This document shows positions 1-7,639 of a DNA stretch of 64,000 nucleotides, one piece after another. This stretch comes from Streptomyces sp. NRRL B-1347. Lineage in GTDB: Bacteria; Actinomycetota; Actinomycetes; Streptomycetales; Streptomycetaceae. The notes below the pieces were generated by a model. It was not told where the DNA came from and made no database searches. It saw only the letters and a program-made list of their open reading frames with translations. A program made the position numbers and the translations under genes. Within the stretch, counting starts at the first letter, position 1; each line of letters opens with the position of its first letter. The DNA lies in NCBI RefSeq assembly GCF_000720325.1, contig NZ_JOJM01000037.1, forward strand, positions 1 to 64,000. The letters run 5' to 3'.

Positions 1-46
1 CACCCTCACGGAACTCGGCATCGTACTTCCGTCGCTTCTCCGCCAT
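1..46 (-). CDS. IS3-family transposase OrfA, N-terminal fragment (cut by window edge)
   Basis: Only the first 15 codons lie in the window: ATG at 46 reading left gives MAEKRRKYDAEFREG. A Lys/Arg-rich start followed by YDAEF-REG is typical of the helix-turn-helix OrfA subunit of IS3-family transposases (for example MxRKRxxYDAEFKxGAV), which binds the element's terminal repeats. The rest runs off the left end, so I cannot tell whether the element is intact. No clear terminal inverted repeat is visible in the 280 bp to its right. The call rests on a short motif. Confidence 0.6.
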   Translation of the reverse strand, partial: MAEKRRKYDAEFREG

Positions 47-323
47 GACCCTCAACTACCCCTATGGTCACGACTCCACAGTACGAGGGGAAGGTCACAC
101 CAGCCGATGCGGCGGATCGCGTTCCTGACGAGTTCGCCGATGGCCCGGGCCCTGATCCGACGCCCGTGGAGGCAGATTGCGCGTTTCAACGATAGCGACG
201 GCTCAGCGCGGTATGTCAGGGGAAGGGCCTGCAAAGAAGGTGCGTTCGGTACGTACTTTTCGTACGCACTCAGGAATTCGCTACGCGGCCGCTGCCGCTT
301 GAGTCGCGGGCCGTGTCGGGGTC

Positions 324-866
324 TCAGGACCCGTCGCCCACCGTCAGCGGGGCGATCTCGGAAGCCTGGGACGTCGGCGACGGCGGGCAGGAGGCCGAGC
401 CGGTGCCGGAGTCTCCGCACGGCTGCGGCGGAGGGTCGGAGGGGCTGACCTCGGGGCTGCTGCTGTCGACGCCGCCGATGTCCCCGTCGGGATGCACGCC
501 GATGCCGCTGATGTCGCCCTCGCCGCTCGGTGCGACCGGCGGCGCGGGAACGTCCGGGATATCGTCGCCGGCCTCACCGCCGCCACCGCGCTCCGGGTCG
601 CCCTCACCACGGTCGTCACCACCACGCTCGTCACCACTGCGGCCGCCACCACTGCGGCCGCCACCACTGCGGCCGTCATCGCTCTCGCCGGGCCCGTACC
701 CACCGGTGTCTCCCGGCTGCGATCCGGTCAGCGAGGAGGCCGGTCGGCCGGAGCCGTCCGGTGGGTTCGACGGAGCCGCCCCTCCGCCACCGCAGCCCGC
801 CGCACCGCAGACGACGAGGGCCACCGCGAGGTCCACCGCGCCCCTGACGCATCGCCTTGTCCGCAT
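324..866 (-). CDS. small Gly/Ser/Asp-rich lipoprotein, unknown function
   Basis: 180 residues. The start at 866 follows an AGGGGG Shine-Dalgarno with 5-6 nt spacing. Residues 1-24 form a short basic n-region, a hydrophobic stretch (VALVVCGA) and a lipobox-like AAGC, so a membrane-anchored lipoprotein is likely, with the lipidated Cys near residue 25. The mature part is low-complexity, rich in Gly, Ser, Asp and Pro, with a GRSGG pentapeptide repeat encoded by a 15-bp DNA repeat at 631-675. It probably acts as an extended surface tether or linker; no enzymatic domain is seen. The DNA is repetitive, so some G/C-driven open-frame artefact remains possible, but the RBS, signal and lipobox together favour a real gene. 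Confidence 0.6.
   Translation of the reverse strand: MRTRRCVRGAVDLAVALVVCGAAGCGGGGAAPSNPPDGSGRPASSLTGSQPGDTGGYGPGESDDGRSGGGRSGGGRSGDERGGDDRGEGDPERGGGGEAGDDIPDVPAPPVAPSGEGDISGIGVHPDGDIGGVDSSSPEVSPSDPPPQPCGDSGTGSASCPPSPTSQASEIAPLTVGDGS
631..675. repeat. 15-bp tandem repeat, 3 copies, in lipoprotein gene
   Basis: Three consecutive units of (T/C)CACCACTGCGGCCG at 631-645, 646-660 and 661-675, with degenerate related sequence on both sides. The unit length is a multiple of three, so copy-number change would add or remove five residues (GRSGG) of the lipoprotein without shifting frame. Confidence 0.8.
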
Positions 867-1118
867 CGAATCCCCCTGGACAGCCCGTGCCTACGCTGCC
901 TTTCGCAAGGGTGCCACCGCCCCGCACGGGCCGCAGCCCCGCGCGCGACCGGCGTACGCAATCTGAGCCCCTTGACGGAAGGACCGGACACTCGCCGCCG
1001 TACGTCCGGCCCATCTGCCGCGCTGCCCTCGCGGAAGATCAACCCAGGACATATCGTGCGCATGCGGCCACGACACGTGGCCGCCCATGTCGGTGCCGTA
1101 CCCGAGCCAGAGGTCTTG

Positions 1119-1637
1119 ATGCTGCGCAGCGCCCTCTCACTGGCCGTCCTCTCTCTCGCCGTGGTGATGCCCACCGCCACCGCCGCCCACGTTTCTCCGG
1201 ACCAGGGGGCGGCGGTCGTCGCACCGGTCACAGCGGGTCGCGCCGCTCAGGAGGATCCCCCGCCGCCCACGTCCTGGGAGAGCACGGGGGTCTTCGACAC
1301 GGAGGCCGAATGCACCGCCGCAGGGCGGAACCAGCGCTACTACTTCACGTGCCGACACGAATGGTGGGAGATCGGGTACCGCTGGAGGCTGTGGCTCTAC
1401 AAGGGCGATCCCGTCACCAGGAACGCCTCCGGTCCGGCGGGACCGCGGCAGCGGCCGGACTGGGAGTTCGAGGCCAGCTACTACCGCTATGCGTGGTGCG
1501 GTCATGCCGGAGCCAATGGCGTCCCCCGGTACTGGACGGCCTATCAGTGCCGGACGGTGCACCTGGGTGGCGACGAGTTCCGCTACGACCTGTGGGTGTG
1601 CCACAAGGCCGAGTGCCGGGCACGGGCCCGCCACTGA
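1119..1637 (+). CDS. small secreted Trp/Cys-rich protein, unknown function
   Basis: 172 residues from ATG 1119, preceded by AGAGG about 6 nt upstream. The start gives a classic Sec signal (MLRSALSLAVLSLAVVMPTATAA, cleavage near residue 23). The frame is open much further upstream, but that part has no RBS and no protein-like composition. The mature protein is rich in Trp, Tyr and Arg and has six or more Cys residues, with W-x-W-L-type stretches, which suggests a small disulfide-stabilised extracellular domain. I do not recognise the family. It converges on the channel gene at 1731. Confidence 0.65.
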   Translation: MLRSALSLAVLSLAVVMPTATAAHVSPDQGAAVVAPVTAGRAAQEDPPPPTSWESTGVFDTEAECTAAGRNQRYYFTCRHEWWEIGYRWRLWLYKGDPVTRNASGPAGPRQRPDWEFEASYYRYAWCGHAGANGVPRYWTAYQCRTVHLGGDEFRYDLWVCHKAECRARARH

Positions 1638-1730
1638 GGCCGCGGCCCCGCCCCCGACCGTGACACCTCGCCGTGCTTCGGCCCAGCTCTACGCGTCCGA
1701 CCCTTCCCGGAACCCGTGCGGTCGGCGACA

Positions 1731-2690
1731 TCATCGACACCGCCGCGCGCCGGGCAGTCGCTCCAGGCTCTCCTCCAACTCGTCCAGGGCCCGGCGTGCC
1801 GTGGCGATGCGTGTGCGGAGTTCGTGCTCGGCGGAGTCGTCCGGAGGGTCCGGTGGTGCGGCGGCGTCCGGCCGCCCCCGCGCCTCGCGCGCTTCCTGTG
1901 CCTCCCGTGCCTCCCGTGCCTCCCGTGCCTCATGTTGCTCCTCCATCGTCCGTGCCTCGTCGAGTGAGGTGATCACCACCCCGATGAGGACGTTGACCAG
2001 GACGAAGGAAGCGATCAGGACGTACGTGGCGTAGTAGACGAAGCTCCAGCGGGAGATCTCCAGGCCCGCGCGGACCGCGTCACCGAGGCCGTCGAGGGTC
2101 ATCAGGAGGAACAGGGTGAGCACGGCGCGGCCGATGGAGCCGAAGTGTTCGGGGTCGTCGTCGGCGAAGAAGACCCAGCCGACCATCGCGTACACGTACA
2201 GGACGAGCGCGCCGACGAGCAGGAAGCTCACCGTGCCGGGCAGGCTGCGGCCCACCGCCACCAGCACGATGCGGAGTTGGGGCAGGAACCGGGCGGTGCG
2301 CAGCACTCGGGCCAGGCGCAGCAGCCGCAGCACGGTGGTGTTCTCCCGGGCGAACGGCAGGAAGGCGCACAGGACCACGGCGAGGTCGAAGAGGTTCCAC
2401 GGGTCGCGGAAGAAGGCGCGGGGCCGGTCGGCGTGCGCACCGATGCGCAGGAGGACCTCCGCGGTGAAGAGCACGAGGAAGCCGTGCTCGACGACCTTCA
2501 GCTCCCCGTGCCAGCGATGGACGACGCCGGTGTACGTCTCCACGCCGAGGACGGCGGCGTTGGCGAGGATGAGGACGAAGACCGCCAGGCCGAACCAGCG
2601 GGCTTCGGTGACGCCGCGGCAGCGCTCAGCGACCGCCCGCCTGCCGTGTGTTGAGCGCGTGAGCCCGTCGTACGTCATCGGGTATCGCAC
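1731..2690 (-). CDS. voltage-gated cation channel, BacNav-like ion transport family
   Basis: About 319 residues with a six-helix Ion_trans layout. The S4 voltage sensor has Arg every third residue (R122, R125, R128, R131, R134). A pore region follows with filter TLDGLGD at about 198-204, then S6 (about 220-243). NaChBac-type channels have TLESWAS here, so Glu is replaced by Asp and Ser-Trp by Gly-Leu; selectivity cannot be assigned from sequence. The cytoplasmic tail holds an EAR tripeptide repeat (about 253-272) and a second charged helix (about 290-312), matching the C-terminal coiled coil that tetramerises BacNav channels. The GTG at 2690 has GAGGGG only 2 nt away; the ATG at 2678 has it 14 nt away, so the start is ambiguous by four codons. 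Confidence 0.85.
   Translation of the reverse strand: MRYPMTYDGLTRSTHGRRAVAERCRGVTEARWFGLAVFVLILANAAVLGVETYTGVVHRWHGELKVVEHGFLVLFTAEVLLRIGAHADRPRAFFRDPWNLFDLAVVLCAFLPFARENTTVLRLLRLARVLRTARFLPQLRIVLVAVGRSLPGTVSFLLVGALVLYVYAMVGWVFFADDDPEHFGSIGRAVLTLFLLMTLDGLGDAVRAGLEISRWSFVYYATYVLIASFVLVNVLIGVVITSLDEARTMEEQHEAREAREAREAQEAREARGRPDAAAPPDPPDDSAEHELRTRIATARRALDELEESLERLPGARRCR
1882..1935. repeat. 9-bp tandem repeat, 6 units, in channel C-terminus
   Basis: Six 9-bp units from 1882 to 1935. Three consecutive units (1900-1926) are exact GCCTCCCGT, flanked by diverged copies. On the coding (minus) strand each unit encodes Glu-Ala-Arg, so copy-number change would lengthen or shorten the cytoplasmic coiled coil by one triplet of residues. 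Confidence 0.85.
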
Positions 2691-2858
2691 TGCCCCTCGC
2701 CGGAATTCCGTATGCCACTCACCAGAAGTTGATCTTACGAGCCCCAGCCGCCCCAGAGGGCATCCCGGGGTGAGAATGGCCTGGTCACGCCGCCCGTGCC
2801 GCGTTTCATAGCGTCAGGCGGCCGCCTCCCGGCGCGGGGCGGCGCCTATGCTCCTGCC

Positions 2859-3893
2859 ATGGAGGCACTGGCCGCACGTCTTTCGCAGCTGGATGCGCAC
2901 GTCGAGGGCGCGATTCGCGTCGTCATGTTCTACGACACGCTGATGCGGCGGCGGGTGGACCTGCCGGCACTCGCCCGGGCGTCGGCGGGCCTGGCCGAGT
3001 GCGCGGCCGGGATCCGGCTGCACGGTACGGGCCGGCCGATCCGCTTCGCGCCCGACGGCACGGAGGCGACCGCACCGGCACCGGCCGCGTCCACCACGAT
3101 GCCGGTCACCCTCGACGAGGAGGAGATCGGCGCGGTGTGGCTGGAGCGCCCCGGCCCGGCGGGCCCGCTCGACGAGGTGCTCCTCGACCGGCTCGCCATC
3201 GCCGCCGCCGCGGTGGTCGAGCGGTACGGCCCGGCCCGCACCACCATGGCCGACCCCGCCCTCGTCGAGCTCGCCATCAGCTGCGACAGCGACGCGGCGG
3301 CCAGGGCCCGCGCGCTGCGCCTGCTGGGGTTCGCCGCCGGTCTGCCGCTGCGCGTCGTGGCCGTACGGTCGTCCGTTCCGCTCGACCGGATCAGCTCCCT
3401 GCTCTGCCCGAACCGTCCGGTGAAGGCGGCGCCGCTCGGCGATGTGGGGGTCGTGCTGGCCAGCGCTGTGGACACGGCCCGGTTCCCGGCGGGCGTCCGC
3501 GCGGGCGTGGGTGCCGCCGAAAGCCCGGAGCTGTCCTGGCGCGAGGCCCGCACGGCGCTGCGCTTCACCACCGAGCGCCGGCCGGTCGTCCACTACGACA
3601 GCCTGGGGGCGCTCGCGCTGCTCGCGCAGGTGCCGGGGGACATCGCGCGCGGCAACGCCGACGTGGCCGCGCTCGGCCGCATCGCCGACACGCCGGAGGA
3701 CCTGGAGACCCTGGACGCGTACTGTGCCACCGGCACCCTGCGCCGCGCCGCCGACCGGCTCCATCTGCACCACAGCAGCGTGGCCCGCCGACTCGACCAG
3801 ATCGGGAAGGCCCTGGGCTTCGAACTGACCACGCCCGCCGGGCTGATCCGCGCCACGCTCGCCCTCACCGCGTGGCGGCTGCTCGACGACTGA
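2859..3893 (+). CDS. PucR-type helix-turn-helix transcriptional regulator
   Basis: 344 residues from ATG 2859. The C-terminal 60 residues (LETLDAYCATGTLRRAADRLHLHHSSVARRLDQIG) match the HTH_30 domain of PucR/CdaR regulators, in which a single Fis-like HTH sits at the very end. The middle, with SWREARTALRF at about 225-240, matches the GGDEF-like region found before that HTH. The N-terminal part may be a degenerate sensing domain. Divergent from the channel gene, with about 170 bp between them. PucR-type proteins usually activate local catabolic genes, but no obvious target is adjacent. A further upstream in-frame ATG (2796) adds residues without family character. Confidence 0.8.
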   Translation: MEALAARLSQLDAHVEGAIRVVMFYDTLMRRRVDLPALARASAGLAECAAGIRLHGTGRPIRFAPDGTEATAPAPAASTTMPVTLDEEEIGAVWLERPGPAGPLDEVLLDRLAIAAAAVVERYGPARTTMADPALVELAISCDSDAAARARALRLLGFAAGLPLRVVAVRSSVPLDRISSLLCPNRPVKAAPLGDVGVVLASAVDTARFPAGVRAGVGAAESPELSWREARTALRFTTERRPVVHYDSLGALALLAQVPGDIARGNADVAALGRIADTPEDLETLDAYCATGTLRRAADRLHLHHSSVARRLDQIGKALGFELTTPAGLIRATLALTAWRLLDD

Positions 3894-3947
3894 GGCCGGC
3901 GCGCACCCGGCGGCGGCGCGTCCACCAGCGGCTGTGACACTGTCCGG

Positions 3948-4418
3948 ATGATCGTCAGACTCGCTACGGACAACGACTTCCCCGGCTTCCTCGGCCTGGC
4001 GGCCCAGGTGGAGGACTGGTTCGGCCCGATGGTGGAGGAGCCCGGCTTCCACCGTGCCGTGAGGCAGCACATCGACGCGTCCGCCGCGCTGGTCGCCGCC
4101 GGGTCCCCGGAATCGGGGCTCCTGGGCGGGCTCCTCTTCGGCGGCACCGCCCCGACGCACCACGTCCACTGGCTCGTCGTCTCCGCGGCGGCCCGCGGCC
4201 GGGGCGTGGGACAGGCCCTGATGGCGGAGGCCGAGCGCCGCTTCGGCCCGGGGCCGGGCACCATCGAGGTCGTCACCTTCGGGGCCGATCACCCGGGCGC
4301 CGTCACCAGCGGCGCGCGCGACTTCTACCTCCGCCTCGGCTTCACCCCTGGCGAGGCCGCGGAACCGGGTCCTGAGGGTGGTTCCCGGCAGGTCTTCAGG
4401 CGCGTCATGGCCCCGTGA
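3948..4418 (+). CDS. GNAT-family N-acetyltransferase
   Basis: 156 residues from ATG 3948. Starts IVRLATDNDFPGF, the usual beta1-alpha1 opening of GNAT enzymes. Motif A is HWLVVSAAARGRGVGQALM (about 66-84), with the R-G-x-G-V-G acetyl-CoA pyrophosphate loop. The ending ARDFYLRLGF matches motif B. It transfers an acetyl group from acetyl-CoA to an unknown amine. It lies 54 bp after the PucR gene and ends at a strong shared terminator. Confidence 0.85.
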   Translation: MIVRLATDNDFPGFLGLAAQVEDWFGPMVEEPGFHRAVRQHIDASAALVAAGSPESGLLGGLLFGGTAPTHHVHWLVVSAAARGRGVGQALMAEAERRFGPGPGTIEVVTFGADHPGAVTSGARDFYLRLGFTPGEAAEPGPEGGSRQVFRRVMAP

Positions 4419-4465
4419 GGAGCCACGTACGACTGCGTGTGACGACAACTGGCCGCCCAGGGGCA

Positions 4466-4494
4466 CCGGCACGCGCCTGACAGGCGCGTGCCGG
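4466..4494. terminator. bidirectional stem-loop terminator
   Basis: Perfect 13-bp inverted repeat (CCGGCACGCGCCT at 4466-4478 and its complement at 4482-4494) with a 3-nt GAC loop. It sits between the convergent GNAT (ends 4418) and anti-sigma-type gene (ends 4503). There is no U-run, as is usual in high-GC actinobacteria. Confidence 0.8.
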
Positions 4495-4502
4495 AACGTC
4501 CC

Positions 4503-4976
4503 TCACCCGTCCGTGCCGCCGAAGTCCGGTGCCACCGGCGACAACTCGGCCCACACGATCTGCCCGGCGCCGCCCGGAGCCCGTACGACACCCCAGTCCC
4601 GGGCCAGCGCGTCCACCAGCGCGAGGCCGCGGCCGCTCTCCCTGTCGGGGTCCGGAGGGCGCTGCGCGGGGACCGTCTCACCCCGGGCCTGGTCCTCGAC
4701 CTCGATGCGGAGCCGCTGTCCGGTCACGCACAGACGGCACACCACGTGGTCGCCGAAGGCGTGCGCGATCGCGTTGGTGACGAGCTCGGAGATCATCAGC
4801 ACCGCGTCGTCGCCGACTTCCGGGGCTATGCCCCAGTCGGTCATCCGCTCGTGCACGTGCGTGCGGGCCGCCCGGACGGAGGCGGCGGCCGCCGGTAAAC
4901 GGAACACGGTCGACCGGTGCGCGGGCAGGGGCCCGGGCACGAGATCCGAAGGCGTGGAGTGGGTGGGGGAAACCAC
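4503..4976 (-). CDS. ATP-binding anti-sigma-factor-like serine kinase (HATPase_c_2, RsbW-like)
   Basis: 157 residues. The N-box is DDAVLMISELVTNAIAHA (about 56-73), with the E-L-V-T-N-A core of SpoIIAB/RsbW-like ATPases. A degenerate G-box, ESGRGLALVDALA (about 112-124), follows. Streptomyces genomes carry dozens of such single-domain proteins. Family members bind or phosphorylate anti-anti-sigma partners, but most have no adjacent sigma factor and this one is no exception. GTG/ATG choice at 4976 gives a plausible short N-terminal tail. It is divergent from the XRE gene across a 396-bp spacer. Confidence 0.8.
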   Translation of the reverse strand: MVSPTHSTPSDLVPGPLPAHRSTVFRLPAAAASVRAARTHVHERMTDWGIAPEVGDDAVLMISELVTNAIAHAFGDHVVCRLCVTGQRLRIEVEDQARGETVPAQRPPDPDRESGRGLALVDALARDWGVVRAPGGAGQIVWAELSPVAPDFGGTDG

Positions 4977-5372
4977 GTGGGTCGCCTTTCGTTCGCCGTC
5001 GCCTCACCGACGGTGTCGGTCACGCACCTCGGCGTGACGACGCGTACGCGCTCACCCTCCGCCCGCCGTCGGGCCGCTGAGGCGGCGCTGCCGGACCGGC
5101 GGCGCCGCGGGTGAGTCATGGCCTGGGCCGAGTTGGGCCCTTCCTGTCATGACGGACTGTCAACTCCTTGATCACCACGGGTCCTTGGTGATCCTGGACA
5201 GCACAGCCACTGTGACACCTGTGAAGAGCGAACTGCAACCGCTGAGTTGAAATTTTCAATTCGTCACGCGCATCCTGCTCACATCGGCCGATGATCGTGA
5301 CAGACTGCGATCGCGGCACCGGTGCGACGCGCCGGGACCGCGCGAGCGAGGCACGGGCGTGGGGAGGTGGGC
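4977..5372. other. divergent intergenic region with AT-rich operator candidate and hairpin
   Basis: 396 bp between the anti-sigma-type gene (minus) and the XRE regulator (plus); no convincing gene. It holds an inverted repeat GATCACCA/TGGTGATC (5171-5178 and 5187-5194, 8-nt spacer) and an AT-rich palindrome at 5247-5259 (separate entry). Promoters for both divergent genes must lie here. Confidence 0.6.
5247..5259. promoter_or_regulatory. candidate operator TTGAAA-T-TTTCAA
   Basis: Perfect 6-1-6 palindrome TTGAAATTTTCAA, about 115 bp upstream of the XRE gene start. An AT-only core like this is rare in such GC-rich DNA, and its position suits autoregulation by the XRE protein. Binding is inferred only from symmetry and location. 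Confidence 0.45.
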
Positions 5373-6248
5373 ATGGCGGCGGAATCAGCGTGGGGCGGAG
5401 CCCCCTCGGTGCTGCGCATGATCCTCGGCAAGCAGCTGGAGGAACTGCGGACGCGCGCGGGCCTCACGTACGAGCAGGCGGGCGAGGCGATCGGCGTCAG
5501 CCACTCGACGATCAGACGCCTGGAGGCCGCCAAGGTCGCGCGCCTTCGGCTCTCCGACGTCGAGAAGCTCCTGCGCACGTACGGCGTCGCGGACCAGCCC
5601 GAGATCGACACCTTCCTGCAGTCGGTCCGCGAGGCCAACAAGCGCGGCTGGTGGCACTCGTACCGCGACGTGATGCCCGACTGGTTCACCGCGTACCTCA
5701 GCCTGGAGCAGGCCGCCCACCAGATCCGCGCCTACGAGTCGCAGTTCGTCCACGGCCTGCTGCAGACGGAGGACTACGCCCGCGCCCTGCTGAGCGCGGG
5801 CAACCCGCACGCGTCGGCCGAGGTCATCGACCGCCAGGTCTCCCTGCGCATGGAGCGGCAGGAGCTGCTGAACCGCCCCTCTCCCCCGCACCTGTGGGTC
5901 GTGATGGACGAGACCGTGCTGCGCTGGCCGGTCGGCGGCAGCGCCGTGATGCGGGCGCAGATCGACCATCTGATCGCCGTGACGGCGCAGCCCCACGTGA
6001 CCCTGCAGATCATGCCCTTCAAGAACGGCCCGCACCCGGCCATGCGGGCGGGAGCGTTCCACATCTTCCGGTTCAAGGCCCCCGAACTGCCGGACATCGT
6101 CTACGTCAACGGCCTCATCGGGGCCGTCTACCTCGACAAGGGCGACGACGTGGTGGTCTACCGCGAGGCCCTGGACCGGCTCGGCGCCCAGGCGGCGTCC
6201 GTGAGGAAGACCGAGGCCCTGCTCGGCTCGATCCGTAAGGAGCTGTGA
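5373..6248 (+). CDS. XRE-family regulator with DUF5753 domain
   Basis: 291 residues from ATG 5373, chosen because GGGGAGGTGG lies directly upstream with good spacing. An HTH_3/XRE domain at about 15-70 (LEELRTRAGLTYEQAGEAIGVSHSTIRRLEAAK) binds DNA. The remainder (about 100-280, including RAYESQFVHGLLQTEDYARALL and PHVTLQIMPF) is the DUF5753 domain found in hundreds of Streptomyces regulators. The following DUF397 gene starts at the next base, the standard pairing in this system. Such pairs affect differentiation and antibiotic production in known cases, but the target here is unknown. Confidence 0.9.
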   Translation: MAAESAWGGAPSVLRMILGKQLEELRTRAGLTYEQAGEAIGVSHSTIRRLEAAKVARLRLSDVEKLLRTYGVADQPEIDTFLQSVREANKRGWWHSYRDVMPDWFTAYLSLEQAAHQIRAYESQFVHGLLQTEDYARALLSAGNPHASAEVIDRQVSLRMERQELLNRPSPPHLWVVMDETVLRWPVGGSAVMRAQIDHLIAVTAQPHVTLQIMPFKNGPHPAMRAGAFHIFRFKAPELPDIVYVNGLIGAVYLDKGDDVVVYREALDRLGAQAASVRKTEALLGSIRKEL

Positions 6249-6482
6249 GTGCACCCCATACGCAACGGCATGCCTTCCCGTGAGCTCGGCGCCCACGGCT
6301 GGCGCAAGCCCTGGAGCGACGACGCCGGCGGCGCCTGCCTGGAGGCGAAGAAACTCGTCGACGGGCGCGTGGCGCTGCGCCAGTCGACCGATCCCACGGG
6401 GCCCGCGCTGATCCTCACGCCCCGTGAAGTGGCCCGCTTCCTCGCGAGCGTCAAGGCGGGCGACGCCGACTTCCTCTGCTAG
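6249..6482 (+). CDS. DUF397 small partner protein
   Basis: 77 residues. The GTG at 6249 abuts the TGA of the XRE gene (TGAGTG), indicating translational coupling; an internal ATG at 6270 is an alternative. It has the DUF397 signature: W-R-K-P near residue 19, a central CLEAKKLVDGRVALRQSTDPTGPAL, and LTPREVARFLASVKAGDADFL at the end. Paired DUF397 proteins are thought to interact with or modulate the XRE/DUF5753 regulator. The expected S-S-Y-S after W-R-K is replaced by PWSDDAG, a modest deviation. Confidence 0.85.
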   Translation: MHPIRNGMPSRELGAHGWRKPWSDDAGGACLEAKKLVDGRVALRQSTDPTGPALILTPREVARFLASVKAGDADFLC

Positions 6483-6552
6483 CACGGCGGCCCCTCGGGC
6501 CTCAGGTCTCTCCCCGCTTCCGCGTGCGGCCCGGCCGCTCCCGCGAAAACGG

Positions 6553-6648
6553 TTCACCACACAGCTCACCACACAGCTCACCGCACAGCTCACCGCTCAG
6601 CTCATCAACCAGCTCAGCACTCAGTTCACCGCACAGCTCACGGCACAG
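6553..6648. repeat. 12-bp tandem repeat, 8 copies, intergenic
   Basis: Eight head-to-tail 12-bp units with consensus CTCACCGCACAG; the first two intact copies are TTCACCACACAG and CTCACCACACAG. Units differ at 0-4 positions. The array lies between the DUF397 stop (6482) and the methyltransferase start (6675), ending 26 bp before that start and close to its RBS. Units run continuously, unlike CRISPR repeats, which are separated by unique spacers. Confidence 0.9.
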
Positions 6649-6674
6649 CGAGATCACGACTGACAGGAGGGGCC

Positions 6675-7493
6675 GTGTCGCACGACGACGGATGGCCGGC
6701 CGACCGGATCGACACCGCGAGCGCCCACTCGGCGCGCATCTACGACTACATCCTCGGCGGCAAGGACTACTACCCCGCCGACAAGGAGGCGGGGGACGTG
6801 ATGGCCCAGGAGTGGCCCGCCCTGCCCGTCCACATGCGGGCCAACCGCGACTTCATGGACCGTGCCGTGACGTATCTGGCGAGGGAGGCGGGCATCCGGC
6901 AGTTCCTCGACATCGGGACCGGCATCCCGACCTCGCCGAACCTCCACGAGATCGCCCAGTCGGTCGCCCCGGCGTCCCGGGTCGTGTACGTCGACAACGA
7001 CCCCATCGTCCTCACCCTGTCCCAGGGGCTGCTGGCCAGCACCACCGAGGGCATGACCTCGTACATCGAGGCCGACATGCTCGACCCGGACACGATCCTG
7101 AACGCCCCCGAACTGCGCGAGACCCTGGACCTCGGCGAGCCCGTCGCGCTCACGATCATCGCGATCGTGCACTTCCTGCTCGACGAGCACGACGCCACCG
7201 GCATCGTGAAGCGCCTCCTGGAGCCGCTGCCGTCGGGAAGCTACCTCGCGATGTCCGTCGGCACCGCCGACTTCGCGCCGGAAGACGTGGCGCGGGTGGC
7301 GCGCGAGTACGCGGCACGGGGGCTGCCCATGCGGCTTCGCACCCGGGCCGAGGCCGGGGGATTCTTCGAAGGCCTGGACCTGGTGGAGCCCGGGATCGTG
7401 CAGGTCCACAAGTGGCGCCCGGACGGCACGGAGGACGAGACGATCAAGGACGAGGACATCGCCATGTACGGCGCGGTAGCCCGCAAACCCTAG
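6675..7493 (+). CDS. SAM-dependent methyltransferase, DUF574 / Methyltransf_19 family
   Basis: 272 residues from GTG 6675, with ACAGGAGGGGCC directly upstream. The family signature SAHSARIYDYILGGKDYYPADKEAG is at about 17-41. The SAM-binding motif is RQFLDIGTGIPTSPNLHEIA (about 75-94), followed by RVVYVDNDPIV (about 103-113). This family is greatly expanded in Streptomyces and often lies beside XRE/DUF397 genes, as here. Substrates are unknown for nearly all members. It may be co-transcribed with the upstream pair, though the 12-bp repeat array lies between. Confidence 0.9.
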   Translation: MSHDDGWPADRIDTASAHSARIYDYILGGKDYYPADKEAGDVMAQEWPALPVHMRANRDFMDRAVTYLAREAGIRQFLDIGTGIPTSPNLHEIAQSVAPASRVVYVDNDPIVLTLSQGLLASTTEGMTSYIEADMLDPDTILNAPELRETLDLGEPVALTIIAIVHFLLDEHDATGIVKRLLEPLPSGSYLAMSVGTADFAPEDVARVAREYAARGLPMRLRTRAEAGGFFEGLDLVEPGIVQVHKWRPDGTEDETIKDEDIAMYGAVARKP

Positions 7494-7639
7494 TTTCCCG
7501 CCGGGCGCCCCGCGCCCGCTGCTGCGGCCACGGCGGGGGTACGAGACCCTTGCCACAAGCCATGAAACCTTGAATTACTGACCCCGAAACAAGATCGGCC
7601 GTTAGCTCGGCCGCCCGGCTCGGACGGGGGTATCCGCCC

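Noticed and set aside
52..420. Minus-strand 122-codon frame near the left edge
   Set aside because: No RBS or family signal; overlaps the end of the better-supported lipoprotein gene and noncoding flank of the transposase.
492..1118. N-terminal extension of the secreted protein to 381 residues
   Set aside because: The extension has shadow-like composition and lies opposite the lipoprotein gene; a signal peptide starts cleanly at 1119.
6553..6648. Possible CRISPR array
   Set aside because: Units are 12 bp and contiguous without spacers, and no cas genes are present.
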